A DNA stretch of 64,000 nucleotides from Desmospora activa DSM 45169 (GCF_003046315.1 NZ_PZZP01000001.1:2046001-2110000), one strand, 5' to 3'; shown: positions 1 through 9,093, counted from the stretch's first letter. A program made the numbers and translations. The notes: generated by a model from the sequence alone, not told the origin.

Positions 1-904
1 CATCAAACCTTAACGGAAACTGCTCCGTCCCTCCCAATTCGGTATTCATCCAACTTCCGATCATAATCATACTCGCTTCTTGGTTAAAAAATTGCGCCCG
101 GTAATGCAACTTTTGCGAGAGCATCGCTTCATAGGGAGTAGAAGATTGATCCTCCTTCTCCATTTTGAGTCGCATTTCCAGCGATTTTCGGAAGAGCGGG
201 CTGTCCAGATTGGAGCTGCCGTCGGCTTTTAAAAATTCGGTTTGATCCGGTTGATTGCCGAGGGCCAGCTTTAAAAACTCCATCCATCCGCCACCTTGTG
301 GACCATGAAAATAGACACCGTAACGCTTATTTGCCCCTTCTCCTTTTGTCAGCTTTTTGGCGTAATCCATCATTTCATCCCAGGTCCAGTCTTGGGGCAC
401 CGCCAGTCCCGCCTCATCCAAATGGTCTTTGTTAAGAAGGACATACCAGGGATTAAATTTGCCCGGAAGTGCATAAACGTGTCCATCGAGTTGGGTGTCC
501 ACCTTATATTCCTCTTGCACTTGATAGCCATCCTCCGCAATCAAGTCATCCAGTGGCGCTACCATACCCATACCAACGCGCTGGGCGTAAGAGGCCGGAT
601 CACTAAACATCAACACATCCATCTCCTCACCAGATGCAGCAGCCAAATCAAGCTTTTTCATCGCTTCCTGTGTATCCCCTTTCTCGCTCAAAATGACGAG
701 ATTCACCTTGATATCGGGATACTCTTTCTCAAAAGCCGCAATCGTCTCTTTCCAATTATAACTGGCCTCATTTCCATGGGTGTGGAAGCGAATCGTGACT
801 TTACCGTCTTGTGAACCCTCAGCCGCATCATCGACCCCACAACCGGCAAACAACGCCACCACCATGACTGCGCTGAGTAAAACACTCCAAGCTCTTTTCC
901 TCAT
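1..904 (-). CDS. Sugar ABC transporter substrate-binding lipoprotein (3' end cut by window)
   Basis: Extracellular solute-binding protein of the sugar type (SBP_bac_1 family). It starts with a short lipoprotein signal ending in the lipobox LFAGC (Cys about residue 21), followed by an acidic linker and the fold typical of maltose/oligosaccharide-binding proteins (VTIRFHTHGNE, then KFNPWYVLLNKD). The ATG at 902-904 is chosen because GGAGG lies 6 nt upstream; the ATG at 908-910 touches the SD. The C-terminus lies beyond base 1. It is the third gene of an importer with two upstream permeases on the same strand. It also has its own extended -10 promoter and a cre-like site. The ligand cannot be read from sequence; the divergent GH59 enzyme suggests a beta-galactoside or related sugar (inference). 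Confidence 0.9.
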   Translation of the reverse strand, partial: MRKRAWSVLLSAVMVVALFAGCGVDDAAEGSQDGKVTIRFHTHGNEASYNWKETIAAFEKEYPDIKVNLVILSEKGDTQEAMKKLDLAAASGEEMDVLMFSDPASYAQRVGMGMVAPLDDLIAEDGYQVQEEYKVDTQLDGHVYALPGKFNPWYVLLNKDHLDEAGLAVPQDWTWDEMMDYAKKLTKGEGANKRYGVYFHGPQGGGWMEFLKLALGNQPDQTEFLKADGSSNLDSPLFRKSLEMRLKMEKEDQSSTPYEAMLSQKLHYRAQFFNQEASMIMIGSWMNTELGGTEQFPLRFD

Positions 905-935
905 GTTCATCCTCCAATGTTTGTTGCTATCTCTT

Positions 936-968
936 TGTATACGCTTACATTTTGTGATGATTATAACA
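936..968 (-). promoter_or_regulatory. Extended -10 promoter with cre-like operator before the binding-protein gene
   Basis: Read on the minus strand, TGTTATAAT (960-968) is an extended -10. Eleven bases downstream lies TGTAAGCGTATACA (936-949), which matches the CcpA cre consensus TGWAANCGNTNWCA at all but one fixed position. It overlaps the expected start of transcription, the usual place for catabolite repression. A LacI-family repressor operator is an alternative because the site is a near palindrome. Confidence 0.55.
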
Positions 969-1033
969 ACATACATCCGGTTGTGGATGGTCGTAAATTT
1001 ACCCTTTTATTATTATTTTGACTTTTCTTCCGT

Positions 1034-1867
1034 CTATCCTTTTACGCCTCCAACATTAATCCCGTCAATGACACTCTTTTGGCCAATGATAAAGATGACC
1101 AGCAGAAGGATGATACCGGAAACCGCAGCAGCCATGTTTAAGGAATAAAACTCCCCGTTGATGGTGGTAAACTTCTGGATCGCCAACTGGATGGTATACA
1201 AGTGATCCGTTCGCAAAAAGATCAGCGGGTTGAGGTAGTCATTCCAGGTCCAGATAAAACGCAAGATCGCATACGTCGCCACCGCGGGACGTACAATCGG
1301 CAGCGCAATCTGCCAAAATATTCGCCAATGCCCGGCTCCGTCGATTTTGGCGGATTCGATATACTCATCGTGGACGCCCATAAAAAATTGACGTAGCATA
1401 AAGGTTCCCAACACACTAAAACTGTTTAACAGGATTAAGCCGAGATGACTATCAAACAGGCCGATCGACCGATAAAGGATAAACTGTGGCACCAGGATCG
1501 CCTGCTGTGGAATCATATAGGTGGCCAGCACAATAAAAAAGAGCCACTTTCCGGCGGCAAATCGGATCTTAGAGAATCCATAAGCGGCGAAGGTGGAAAC
1601 CGCACAGGAAATCAGTGTGGTTAGCACCGACACCTTAATGGAGTTCCAGTAATAAAGGGAAAACGGATAGGGACCAAACCAAACTTCCTTGTAGTTGTTC
1701 CAAGCATTCCAGTTCTTTGGAATCCATTCGATCGGGAAAACAAACACATCCGCTTCAATCTTAAATGAGGTAGAGACCATCCATAAAAACGGAGACAAAA
1801 ACAGCATACTGAAGGCAAACAGAAGCACTGTTAACAATCCTTTTTTCCAATCGAATATTTTTAGCAT
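1034..1867 (-). CDS. Sugar ABC transporter permease, MalG type
   Basis: Inner-membrane subunit of a carbohydrate importer, 277 residues, with six predicted membrane segments. The EAA-loop that contacts the ATPase is visible as ESAKIDGAGHWRIFWQIALP in the middle of the protein. The start ATG at 1865-1867 (MLKIFDWKKG) has AGGAGG 9 nt upstream and follows the stop of the other permease by 14 bp, so a longer reading frame starting inside that gene is less likely. No ATP-binding subunit is encoded nearby. As in many Gram-positive CUT1 importers, a shared MsmX-like ATPase elsewhere probably energises it (family knowledge). Confidence 0.93.
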   Translation of the reverse strand: MLKIFDWKKGLLTVLLFAFSMLFLSPFLWMVSTSFKIEADVFVFPIEWIPKNWNAWNNYKEVWFGPYPFSLYYWNSIKVSVLTTLISCAVSTFAAYGFSKIRFAAGKWLFFIVLATYMIPQQAILVPQFILYRSIGLFDSHLGLILLNSFSVLGTFMLRQFFMGVHDEYIESAKIDGAGHWRIFWQIALPIVRPAVATYAILRFIWTWNDYLNPLIFLRTDHLYTIQLAIQKFTTINGEFYSLNMAAAVSGIILLLVIFIIGQKSVIDGINVGGVKG

Positions 1868-1881
1868 CGGACCCTGCCTCC

Positions 1882-2817
1882 TTAGTCGATCACCCATTTC
1901 TTTTGAATCACCCATTGCAATAACGTCACACCCAACACACAGCTGAACAAAATCATAGCGATCGCAGAAGCATATCCGATTTCCAGATTGACAAAAGCCG
2001 TCTCATATAAATACCAGACCAATACACTGGTTGACTGAATCGGCCCGCCTTGAGTCAAAATGGCGATCAGATCAAACACCTTAAAGGTCGATATAATCCC
2101 AGTGATCAGCAAAAAAAACGAGGCACGGGACAGAAGCGGAACCGTGATTTGTCTAAATTTGACCCATGCATTGGCCCCATCGATTTCGGCAGCTTCGTAC
2201 AAATCTTTGGGAATGGTCTGTAAGCCGGCAATATAGACAACCATGTTAAAACCAATCGAGATCCAAATGTAAATCAGCATAATCGAGGGCAGCGCAAATG
2301 CCGGATCTGCGATCCATTTGGGTGGATTCTGGATGCCGAGAGCCAGCAAAAACTGATTGATCGGACCAGCGGAGGGATGAAACAAGACCTGCCAAACCAC
2401 CGCCACCGCCACCACGCTGGAAATGTAGGGCATAAAAAAAGCCACTTTAAAAAAAGCTTTTCCATACACATAGCGATCGATCAAAATGGCGAGTACCAAC
2501 GCAATCACCATATAAATCGGAATGGCGAGAAGAAAGATGAGATTGTTGAAGAGCGCGGTCACAAAGGATGGGTCCTGGATTAGACGTTGGAAATTATTAA
2601 ACCCAACCCAGGTGAGTCCCTCGATCCCGGCAACAAAGTTCCATTCAGAAAAACCGAGGATCAGGGTAGCCACAATCGGCAGCAGGGTGAGGACGGATAC
2701 TCCTGTCAGCATCGGCGCAACAAACAGCCATCCCGCCATCGTCTCTTTTCGCTGTAGGGAGCCTTTACGCCGTTTCAGCGATGTCTTTCTTGTCATAATC
2801 GGTGTATGCGATTCCAT
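1882..2817 (-). CDS. Sugar ABC transporter permease, MalF type
   Basis: First gene of the importer operon, 311 residues. A basic cytoplasmic N-terminus precedes the first membrane segment (MAGWLFVAPML), typical of MalF/UgpA-like permeases, and the EAA-loop reads EAAEIDGANAWVKFRQITVP. The ATG at 2815-2817 is preceded by GAGGTG with 7 nt spacing. It is divergent from the secreted GH59 gene across a 249-bp region, so the importer and the extracellular enzyme probably share a control region. The two permeases and the lipoprotein together make a CUT1-family transporter. Confidence 0.93.
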   Translation of the reverse strand: MESHTPIMTRKTSLKRRKGSLQRKETMAGWLFVAPMLTGVSVLTLLPIVATLILGFSEWNFVAGIEGLTWVGFNNFQRLIQDPSFVTALFNNLIFLLAIPIYMVIALVLAILIDRYVYGKAFFKVAFFMPYISSVVAVAVVWQVLFHPSAGPINQFLLALGIQNPPKWIADPAFALPSIMLIYIWISIGFNMVVYIAGLQTIPKDLYEAAEIDGANAWVKFRQITVPLLSRASFFLLITGIISTFKVFDLIAILTQGGPIQSTSVLVWYLYETAFVNLEIGYASAIAMILFSCVLGVTLLQWVIQKKWVID

Positions 2818-2949
2818 CGAAACACCTCATCTTTCCAGGTAGTGCTCCCATTATCAAAGAAACCTCGCAAAAATGCTTCATTCTATTTTGATCGGAGTAA
2901 AACAATTTTGACTTTATTTTCACGGCAACCGGATATGGTAAAAGGATTC

Positions 2950-2977
2950 TTGCCAATAGTAAAAATATTTATATTAT
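2950..2977 (+). promoter_or_regulatory. Candidate sigma-A promoter for the GH59 gene
   Basis: TTGCCA (2950-2955) and TATTAT (2972-2977) are separated by 16 bp in an AT-rich stretch, about 90 bp before the GH59 start codon. No convincing cre or LacI operator was seen between this promoter and the gene. Confidence 0.4.
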
Positions 2978-3066
2978 AGTAGAGCGAATCGTGGTACGAT
3001 CAATGGCGGGAAGCATAGAACCAACCGTCTGTTCGATTGTCAATCCTGATACAAGGAGTGTGTTCA

Positions 3067-5838
3067 ATGAATCAAACCCGTGCGCTCTCCCTCACTTTAT
3101 CCCTGCTGCTGCCTCTGTCTGGGGCTTTTTTCACATGGGGCACACCGAGTGCCATCTCGGCAACCGATTCAGATGCAGAAACGACCACCGTCCATATCGA
3201 TGGCACGACCGAAGGGCGGGTATGGGAGGGGCTTGGATATGTCTCCTCCAGCGGCTCCAGTAAACTATTGATGGATTATCCAAAAGAACAGCAGCAAGAC
3301 ATTATCGACTTTTTGTTTAAGCCTGATTTCGGTGCTGGCTTAACCCATTACAAAATGGAGATCGGCAGCGATGTCAATTCCTCCTCCGGTACCGAACCCA
3401 GTCACATGCGTTCCCGCACCGACTTTGACATCACCCGTGGATCGGGCTTATGGTTGGCGCAAAAAGCGAAAAAAGCCAATCCCGACCTGTTGCTTGACGC
3501 CCTGCGCTGGGGAACGCCAAAGTGGGTGGCAGAAGGGAATCGGGATGACAAGTACCTCTATTATAAAAATTTCCTACAAGGCGCACGGGATCATTACGGA
3601 CTGGAGTTTGACTACCTCGGACCGGATCAAAATGAAGGCGCCTTTGATCGGGACTGGGTGGTGGATATATTACGCCCTCGCTTCAATCGGGATGGCTTTG
3701 CCGATGTGAAGTTTGTAGCCAAAGACGCCGTCGGTTCCAACTGGTCTATCGCCGCCCAGACCAAGCAGGACCCTGCCTTAAACGAGGCGATCGACGCCTT
3801 TGGTGAGCATTATACCTTTACCAGTACCACCGATGCTCAAGCCAGCAACAAACCGCTATGGCACAGCGAGGCGCGCCCCCCGCTACGATCCGCCGGTATG
3901 AGGGGCAGCATTGGCGCGTTGGAGGACGTAGCCAAAGGGATCATGGCAGCGTATGTAAACGGTAAGATGACAAAAGTGGAGTTTCAGCCCTTTTTAGAAT
4001 CCTGGTATGACAATGTGGTCTATAACACCAAGGGTTCATTGATCGCAGATAAACCATGGTCCGGCCATTATGAAATCGGTAAAGGCGTATGGATCGCAGC
4101 CCACTTTACCCAGTTTGCCAAACCAGGTTGGAAGTTTATCGACAGCGGCTCTGCTGTCGGTTCCACTTTTAATTATGTCACCTTAAAAAAACCGGATAAC
4201 AGCGGAAACTATAGCACTATCATCACCAATGTAACAGCCAAACCACAAACCTATACCTTTCACTTATCCGGCGGTCTTTCCACCGACCCTGTCCACGTGT
4301 GGCGAACCAATGAAAAGGAAGATTTTGTTCAATTGAACAGCATCAAACCGAAAAACGCCACTTATAGCATCACAATTGAACCTTACTCGTTATATTCCTT
4401 AACCACCACAACAGGTCAGCAAAAAGGAAAGCCCAAACATGGATTTCCAAAAAACAAAAACCTGTCGCTCCCCTATACAGACAACTTTAACCGGTACAAT
4501 ATCGGCAACCAACCGCCATATACGATGGACCAAGGCGGCGCTTTTGAGATCGCAAAAATCGGCAAAGAGGGGAAGGCTTTGCGACAGGTGATCACCTCCA
4601 ACATCAAACCGGTCGACTGGGTGTACCGGAATTCTCCCAATCCGTATACGATTCTGGGTGATAGCGAGTGGACCAATTATTCCGTGAGCAGTGATGTCTC
4701 GTTGGAAGGAAATCGAGATGGATATGTATTTGTCGCAGGTAGAGTCGTGGATAATCCATCCGGCCATGTGCCTCCCCTGGGTTATAATCTAAGACTATCC
4801 GGCGATGGTTCATGGGAGTTACGAAGAGGGGACACCGTTTTAAAGGATGGAAGCCTAAAGTCATTCGATCCGGCCCAATGGCACCGGATCAAACTAACCT
4901 TTATCAATCAAACCATTCAGGCTTCCATTGACGGAAAAGAAATCACACGCGTGGATGAAGGAATCGGTGGTCTTGCCAGCGGCATGATCGCTCTCGGTAG
5001 CGGTTATCATTATGCCAGCTTTGACAATCTGCGCGTTGAGGCTATCGATGCTCAAACCCCTGTCTTCAGTAAACGAATCGATGATGTAGATTCCTCCATT
5101 CAATACGAGGGTGAGTGGAAGCACGTCCATGACTCCTATATCCACTACAAACGAACCTTGAGCAAGGCGACCGCTGGCGATGTGATCCAGATTGATCATA
5201 CCGCACTCGGAACGGACCTACACCAATTTGATTTTGAGGGCAGTTGGAATCACGGCAGCAATGACAGTTGGTCCAATCAGACGGACGCTACTTACCAAGT
5301 GAGATTTGAAGGCAAACAGGTCAAGTTATATATGATCAAAGCACCTAATCATGGGATCGCCGCCGTCTCCATTGATGGAGGGCCGGAGACCGAGGTGGAT
5401 CTTTATTCCCCATCCCGACAAGAAGAAGCTTTGGTCTATACAAGCCCGGACCTGCCCCCAGGGGAGCATCGCGTCAAAGTGCGCGTCACAGGCGATAAAA
5501 ATGAAAGCGCCACCAACAGCTGGATCATGGCTGACCGTATAGTAGTTAAGACCGGCGTCATGAAACAGGCGGAATTTACCCAACCCTTTCATGGCTCCGG
5601 CATCTCCATCATCGGTGTTACCACGGATCATCTACTGTTTGACGTCTATGTAGACGGAAAGCTTGTGCAGAAGATTCACAAAGAAAACGCACCCAAGGGA
5701 AATAAACGGGTACTGTATCAAATTACCGATCTTCAGCCTGGCAAACATCACCTCAGACTCATCGCAAAATCGCCGTTACAGTTGGATGCGTTGGAAGTGA
5801 TGGAAGCCACATCAGCAAAAGGTTCCGGTCGACCGTGA
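3067..5838 (+). CDS. Secreted GH59 galactocerebrosidase-like glycoside hydrolase with C-terminal carbohydrate-binding regions
   Basis: 923-residue exported enzyme. A Sec signal peptide (about residues 1-32, ending SAISA) is followed by a TIM barrel closely resembling galactosylceramidase: GRVWEGLGYVS, FKPDFGAGLTHYKMEIG, GTEPSHM and DYLGPDQNE. The expected acid/base is Glu190 (in DQNE) and the nucleophile Glu268 (in LWHSEARPP), both present. A beta-sandwich and a lectin-like domain follow (about 340-660), as in animal GALC. About 250 further residues form two beta-rich modules that may bind carbohydrate. The start ATG has AAGGAG 8 nt upstream; an upstream TTG (3037) is less likely. Substrate is probably a beta-galactoside of a glycolipid or polysaccharide; true ceramide activity is not established. 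Confidence 0.88.
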   Translation: MNQTRALSLTLSLLLPLSGAFFTWGTPSAISATDSDAETTTVHIDGTTEGRVWEGLGYVSSSGSSKLLMDYPKEQQQDIIDFLFKPDFGAGLTHYKMEIGSDVNSSSGTEPSHMRSRTDFDITRGSGLWLAQKAKKANPDLLLDALRWGTPKWVAEGNRDDKYLYYKNFLQGARDHYGLEFDYLGPDQNEGAFDRDWVVDILRPRFNRDGFADVKFVAKDAVGSNWSIAAQTKQDPALNEAIDAFGEHYTFTSTTDAQASNKPLWHSEARPPLRSAGMRGSIGALEDVAKGIMAAYVNGKMTKVEFQPFLESWYDNVVYNTKGSLIADKPWSGHYEIGKGVWIAAHFTQFAKPGWKFIDSGSAVGSTFNYVTLKKPDNSGNYSTIITNVTAKPQTYTFHLSGGLSTDPVHVWRTNEKEDFVQLNSIKPKNATYSITIEPYSLYSLTTTTGQQKGKPKHGFPKNKNLSLPYTDNFNRYNIGNQPPYTMDQGGAFEIAKIGKEGKALRQVITSNIKPVDWVYRNSPNPYTILGDSEWTNYSVSSDVSLEGNRDGYVFVAGRVVDNPSGHVPPLGYNLRLSGDGSWELRRGDTVLKDGSLKSFDPAQWHRIKLTFINQTIQASIDGKEITRVDEGIGGLASGMIALGSGYHYASFDNLRVEAIDAQTPVFSKRIDDVDSSIQYEGEWKHVHDSYIHYKRTLSKATAGDVIQIDHTALGTDLHQFDFEGSWNHGSNDSWSNQTDATYQVRFEGKQVKLYMIKAPNHGIAAVSIDGGPETEVDLYSPSRQEEALVYTSPDLPPGEHRVKVRVTGDKNESATNSWIMADRIVVKTGVMKQAEFTQPFHGSGISIIGVTTDHLLFDVYVDGKLVQKIHKENAPKGNKRVLYQITDLQPGKHHLRLIAKSPLQLDALEVMEATSAKGSGRP

Positions 5839-6070
5839 AGGAAAGAGACTGAAGAAGGCACCATGGCCTCCAAGGTGTGTCAGACGTCAGCTTAGTCTAA
5901 GGGTGTCGACTGCGCCATCCCATACCGTCTAACTATGTTGACATGTACCAACATGGACAAACCGTGCAACTATTGGAAGTGTCTGAGTAATACCCGTAAG
6001 TTGATTCCGACCTGGTGTTATCCAACCGCACCAGGCCTACTAATAATGTGCAATAAAGGGGATTTGATTG

Positions 6071-7924
6071 ATGAAGCCAGATTTACCGATTTCTCGCAAT
6101 CCACTTCAGACGAGAGCGGACTTCATTTACGCATTGGAACAAATCTGCCGTCCCTTAAAACCTTATTACAGCAAAGAGTGTGCACGCCTTCACCTAGGCA
6201 ATACCAGTGCTGGCTACCCGGATGCCATCGCGGAGATGGAGGGTTTTTCACGTGTGCTTTGGGGGCTTGTCCCGCTCATGGCAGGTGGTGAAACATCTCC
6301 GTTATGGGAGTTTCATCTGCAAGGGATCAAAAACGGGACCAACCCCTACCATGAGGAATACTGGGGAACCATCCAAGATTATGATCAGCGTATCGTCGAA
6401 ATGGCGGCGTTTGGTCTAGCCCTTGCCCTTATCCCGGAAAAAATTTGGGAACCGTTAACCAGCCAGGAAAAGGACCATCTCTCCGCATGGCTCAATCAGA
6501 TCAACCACCATCAAATCCACGATTGTAATTGGCTCCTTTTTCTTGTACTCGTCAATCTGGGCCTCAAAAAAGTAGGTGCTTCCTATGATCGCGAAAAAAT
6601 GGCGAAAAACTTAAACCGCATCGATCAATTTTATCTCTCCAGCGGTTGGTATGCAGATGGTGAGAACGCTCACTGTGACTACTACACTTCTTTTGCCATT
6701 CATTATTACAGCCTGATTTACGCCAAGCTGATGGAAGCCGAAGACCCGGAGCGAGCCAAGCGCTATAAAGAAAGGGCAAAAATCTTTGCTCACGATTTTA
6801 TCTATTGGTTTGCGGCAGATGGATCTGCCATCCCTTATGGGAGAAGTCTCACCTATCGCTTTGCACAAGCGGCTTTTTGGAGCGCCCTGGTGTTTGCGGA
6901 GGTGACACCCTTTCCCTACGGTGTGATGAAGGGTTTGATCCGAAACCATCTGCGTTGGTGGTTAAAGCAACCCATTTTTAATCCCGATGGCACACTGTCC
7001 ATCGGGTATACCTATCCCAATCTGATCATGGCGGAAAACTATAACGCACCGGGATCCCCCTATTGGGCTTTAAAAACCTTTTTGCCGCTAGCGCTTAAGC
7101 CAGAGCATCCTTTTTGGCAAACGGAAGAATCACCCCTTCCCCCGCTAAAAGCTCAATCCGTACAACATTCTCCACACTTGGTACTGTGCCGACAGGAAGA
7201 AAAAAACCATGTACTCGCCTTTAATTCTGGTCATCCCTCTACCAATGCCCACACTCATACATCGGCCAAATATGAGAAGTTCGTCTATTCTAATCGCTTT
7301 GCCTTTAGTGTGCCACGAGGAGAATGGGGGCTAGAGCAAGGCGCCTTTGATTCCATGCTGGCCGTCAGTGAAAACGATCAATTATACCGCGTCAAACGAA
7401 CCTGTGAGGAGTATCAAATCGAAGGCTCAATTATCTATAGCAAATGGAGACCATGGGCAGATGTCGTGATCCAAACCTGGCTGGTGCCCGGATCCCCTTG
7501 GCATATCCGCATCCATCGCATTGAGTCAAAACGGGCTTTAGACAGTGCTGAGGGCGGTTTTGCCTTGGGGATAACAGATGAACACAATCATCCAATCGAC
7601 CTCATACAAAATAAAAAAGAGTTGTTAGCCGTATCCGCGCAAGGGGCAAGCGGGATCAAAATCTTATATGGTGACGGAAAATCGAAACTGACCTATCCCC
7701 ATGCAAATACCAATCTCATTCACGCTCGTACCGTACTTCCCACTGTCATTACCACCATCACACCCGGCATTGAGTGGCTTGCCTCCGCCGTCTTTGGCGA
7801 ACCAGATGATGATCGCGATCATTATCACTGGGATCACGCTCCGTATCTGAGAGTGGAAAACGATGCGATGATCCTGTATACAAACGACTCCGACTCCCCC
7901 GTTTTTTGTCAAAAAATGGACTAG
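6071..7924 (+). CDS. DUF2264 domain protein
   Basis: 617 residues with no signal peptide, so cytoplasmic. The N-terminal about 340 residues have the DUF2264 pattern (all-alpha barrel: GFSRVLWGLVPL, then DCNWLLFLVL, then GWYADG and IPYGRSLTYRFA), followed by a beta-rich C-terminal half. Members of this family are uncharacterised, but the architecture resembles heparinase/unsaturated-glucuronyl hydrolase-type (alpha/alpha)6 enzymes and they often sit in polysaccharide loci. The ATG at 6071 has AAAGGGG 9 nt upstream. It lies 232 bp behind the GH59 gene on the same strand with no clear terminator between, so it may process sugars released by that enzyme (inference). Confidence 0.8.
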   Translation: MKPDLPISRNPLQTRADFIYALEQICRPLKPYYSKECARLHLGNTSAGYPDAIAEMEGFSRVLWGLVPLMAGGETSPLWEFHLQGIKNGTNPYHEEYWGTIQDYDQRIVEMAAFGLALALIPEKIWEPLTSQEKDHLSAWLNQINHHQIHDCNWLLFLVLVNLGLKKVGASYDREKMAKNLNRIDQFYLSSGWYADGENAHCDYYTSFAIHYYSLIYAKLMEAEDPERAKRYKERAKIFAHDFIYWFAADGSAIPYGRSLTYRFAQAAFWSALVFAEVTPFPYGVMKGLIRNHLRWWLKQPIFNPDGTLSIGYTYPNLIMAENYNAPGSPYWALKTFLPLALKPEHPFWQTEESPLPPLKAQSVQHSPHLVLCRQEEKNHVLAFNSGHPSTNAHTHTSAKYEKFVYSNRFAFSVPRGEWGLEQGAFDSMLAVSENDQLYRVKRTCEEYQIEGSIIYSKWRPWADVVIQTWLVPGSPWHIRIHRIESKRALDSAEGGFALGITDEHNHPIDLIQNKKELLAVSAQGASGIKILYGDGKSKLTYPHANTNLIHARTVLPTVITTITPGIEWLASAVFGEPDDDRDHYHWDHAPYLRVENDAMILYTNDSDSPVFCQKMD

Positions 7925-7945
7925 GGCAGAATGATTCAATGATTG

Positions 7946-7977
7946 CTAAACCCCAAGCATGTTCGCTTGGGGTTTAG
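7946..7977. terminator. Hairpin between convergent genes
   Basis: A perfect 13-bp stem (CTAAACCCCAAGC pairing with GCTTGGGGTTTAG) with a 6-nt loop lies 21 bp after the DUF2264 stop. The T-run is poor on both strands. It probably ends transcription of the flanking convergent genes. Confidence 0.6.
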
Positions 7978-8058
7978 TATTAAAGTTACATGAGATTATG
8001 GGGTTCAAAATAGAGAAAGCTTTTACATTAACTTTTTCAATTGTTTCAATACTACTGC

Positions 8059-8691
8059 TCACTTCACCCGCGCAACGCCAAGACCGTCACCGATGGTCCA
8101 GACCGTGGCATCCAGGCGCGGATCTTGTGATAACCGCTCATGAGCCTGAAGTAATCCCTCCACATCCGGGTCATCCTCACCCTCCGCGAAAATGCGATCG
8201 GCCAAAAAAAGATTATCCAAAGCGATCACCGCTCCCGGTTCCGCCAACTGGATCGCTTGCTCCAGATAAAAGGGGTATCCTTTTTTATCCGCATCAATAA
8301 AAAAGAAATCAAACCGTTCCCTTGCTTCCCGCAGGGAGACCATACTCTCCTTCGCATCTCCAACCCGATAGGTTACCTGATCCACCAACCCCGCTTTAGC
8401 CACATTTTCTTCGGCAAAAGCGGCATGTTTCGCTTCCAATTCCAAGGACAGTAGTTTCCCTTCTGCCGGTAAAGCGCGGGCCATCCAGATCGCACTGTAA
8501 CCTCCTAGTCCGCCTACTTCTAATATCCGCTTAGCACCGCTGAGGCGAACCAGCCAGTTTAGCGTATATCCCACCTCCGCCGGAACAGAGATTTGGGGCA
8601 TCCCCCGCTCCTCCAGTCCCGGTCGAATTGAGCGCAACACTTCATCCTCACGAATATAATGTTCACGTACAAACTGGCTTCGCTCCATCAT
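8059..8691 (-). CDS. SAM-dependent O-methyltransferase (class I, COG4122)
   Basis: 210 residues with the class I methyltransferase core. The SAM-binding motif I is ILEVGGLGGYSAIWMA, an acidic residue follows at the end of strand 2 (LLSLELE), and FFFIDADKKGY is the hallmark of the caffeoyl-CoA/catechol O-methyltransferase family (Methyltransf_3), where Asp side chains hold the metal ion. LDNLFLADR further supports this. The natural acceptor is unknown; bacterial members methylate catechols or act on tRNA (TrmR), so TrmR is a real alternative. Start: AAAGGAG lies just upstream of two adjacent ATGs (8691 or 8688). It stands alone between convergent and divergent neighbours. Confidence 0.85.
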   Translation of the reverse strand: MMERSQFVREHYIREDEVLRSIRPGLEERGMPQISVPAEVGYTLNWLVRLSGAKRILEVGGLGGYSAIWMARALPAEGKLLSLELEAKHAAFAEENVAKAGLVDQVTYRVGDAKESMVSLREARERFDFFFIDADKKGYPFYLEQAIQLAEPGAVIALDNLFLADRIFAEGEDDPDVEGLLQAHERLSQDPRLDATVWTIGDGLGVARVK

Positions 8692-8779
8692 GATGCTCCT
8701 TTCGTAAAAAGGTAACCTGCTCTCTTAAGTCTTTGTATACGTGATCGTCATTTGAAAATCCTTTTTCCGCGTAAATCGA

Positions 8780-8808
8780 AAAACCACCACATTAAATGTG
8801 GTGGTTTT
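8780..8808 (-). terminator. Terminator of first tRNA-Gly
   Basis: A 12-bp stem (AAAACCACCACA/TGTGGTGGTTTT) with a 5-nt loop lies immediately downstream of the tRNA on the minus strand, ending in TTTT. Confidence 0.75.
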
Positions 8809-8812
8809 GATG

Positions 8813-8886
8813 TGGAGCGGATGAAGGGAATCGAACCCCTGCCGTCAGCTTGGGAAGCTGAAGTTCTACCATTGAACTACATCCGC
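8813..8886 (-). tRNA. tRNA-Gly (anticodon CCC), copy 1
   Basis: 74 nt including an encoded CCA. Acceptor arm GCGGATG/CATCCGC, D-arm GTTCAATGGTAGAAC, anticodon stem TCAGC/GCTGA around the loop TTCCCAA (anticodon CCC, reads GGG), and T-loop TTCGATT. It has its own hairpin terminator and a near copy 133 bp away. Confidence 0.95.
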
Positions 8887-8990
8887 GTGGTGACAAATTT
8901 ATCATAGCATGGACCGGGTTAAAAAACAAGCATTTTCTTAAAAAAATTTAGAACCATTTTAAAGGAAATTATATTTTGATTATGGTTGAG

Positions 8991-9014
8991 AAACCACCAT
9001 TTCAATGGTGGTTT
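8991..9014 (-). terminator. Terminator of second tRNA-Gly
   Basis: An 11-bp stem (AAACCACCATT/AATGGTGGTTT) with a 2-nt nominal loop directly follows the second tRNA. Its arms are nearly the same sequence as the terminator of copy 1, consistent with duplication of the whole tRNA-terminator unit. Confidence 0.7.
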
Positions 9015-9019
9015 TCAAT

Positions 9020-9093
9020 TGGAGCGGATGACGGGAATCGAACCCGCGTTACCAGCTTGGGAAGCTGGAGTTCTACCATTGAACTACATCCGC
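9020..9093 (-). tRNA. tRNA-Gly (anticodon CCC), copy 2
   Basis: 74 nt including CCA. It is identical to copy 1 over the acceptor, D-arm and anticodon loop (TTCCCAA), but has a C-G instead of T-A pair closing the anticodon stem and a changed variable/T-arm (GCGGG). Differences in the stems keep pairing, so both copies look functional. Confidence 0.95.

Noticed and set aside
296-814. 172-codon plus-strand frame inside the sugar-binding protein gene
   Set aside because: It is antisense to a well-supported lipoprotein coding frame; no SD or domain.
5839-6070. Short frame between the GH59 and DUF2264 genes (starting 5935)
   Set aside because: No SD, runs into the DUF2264 start out of frame, and has no protein-like pattern.
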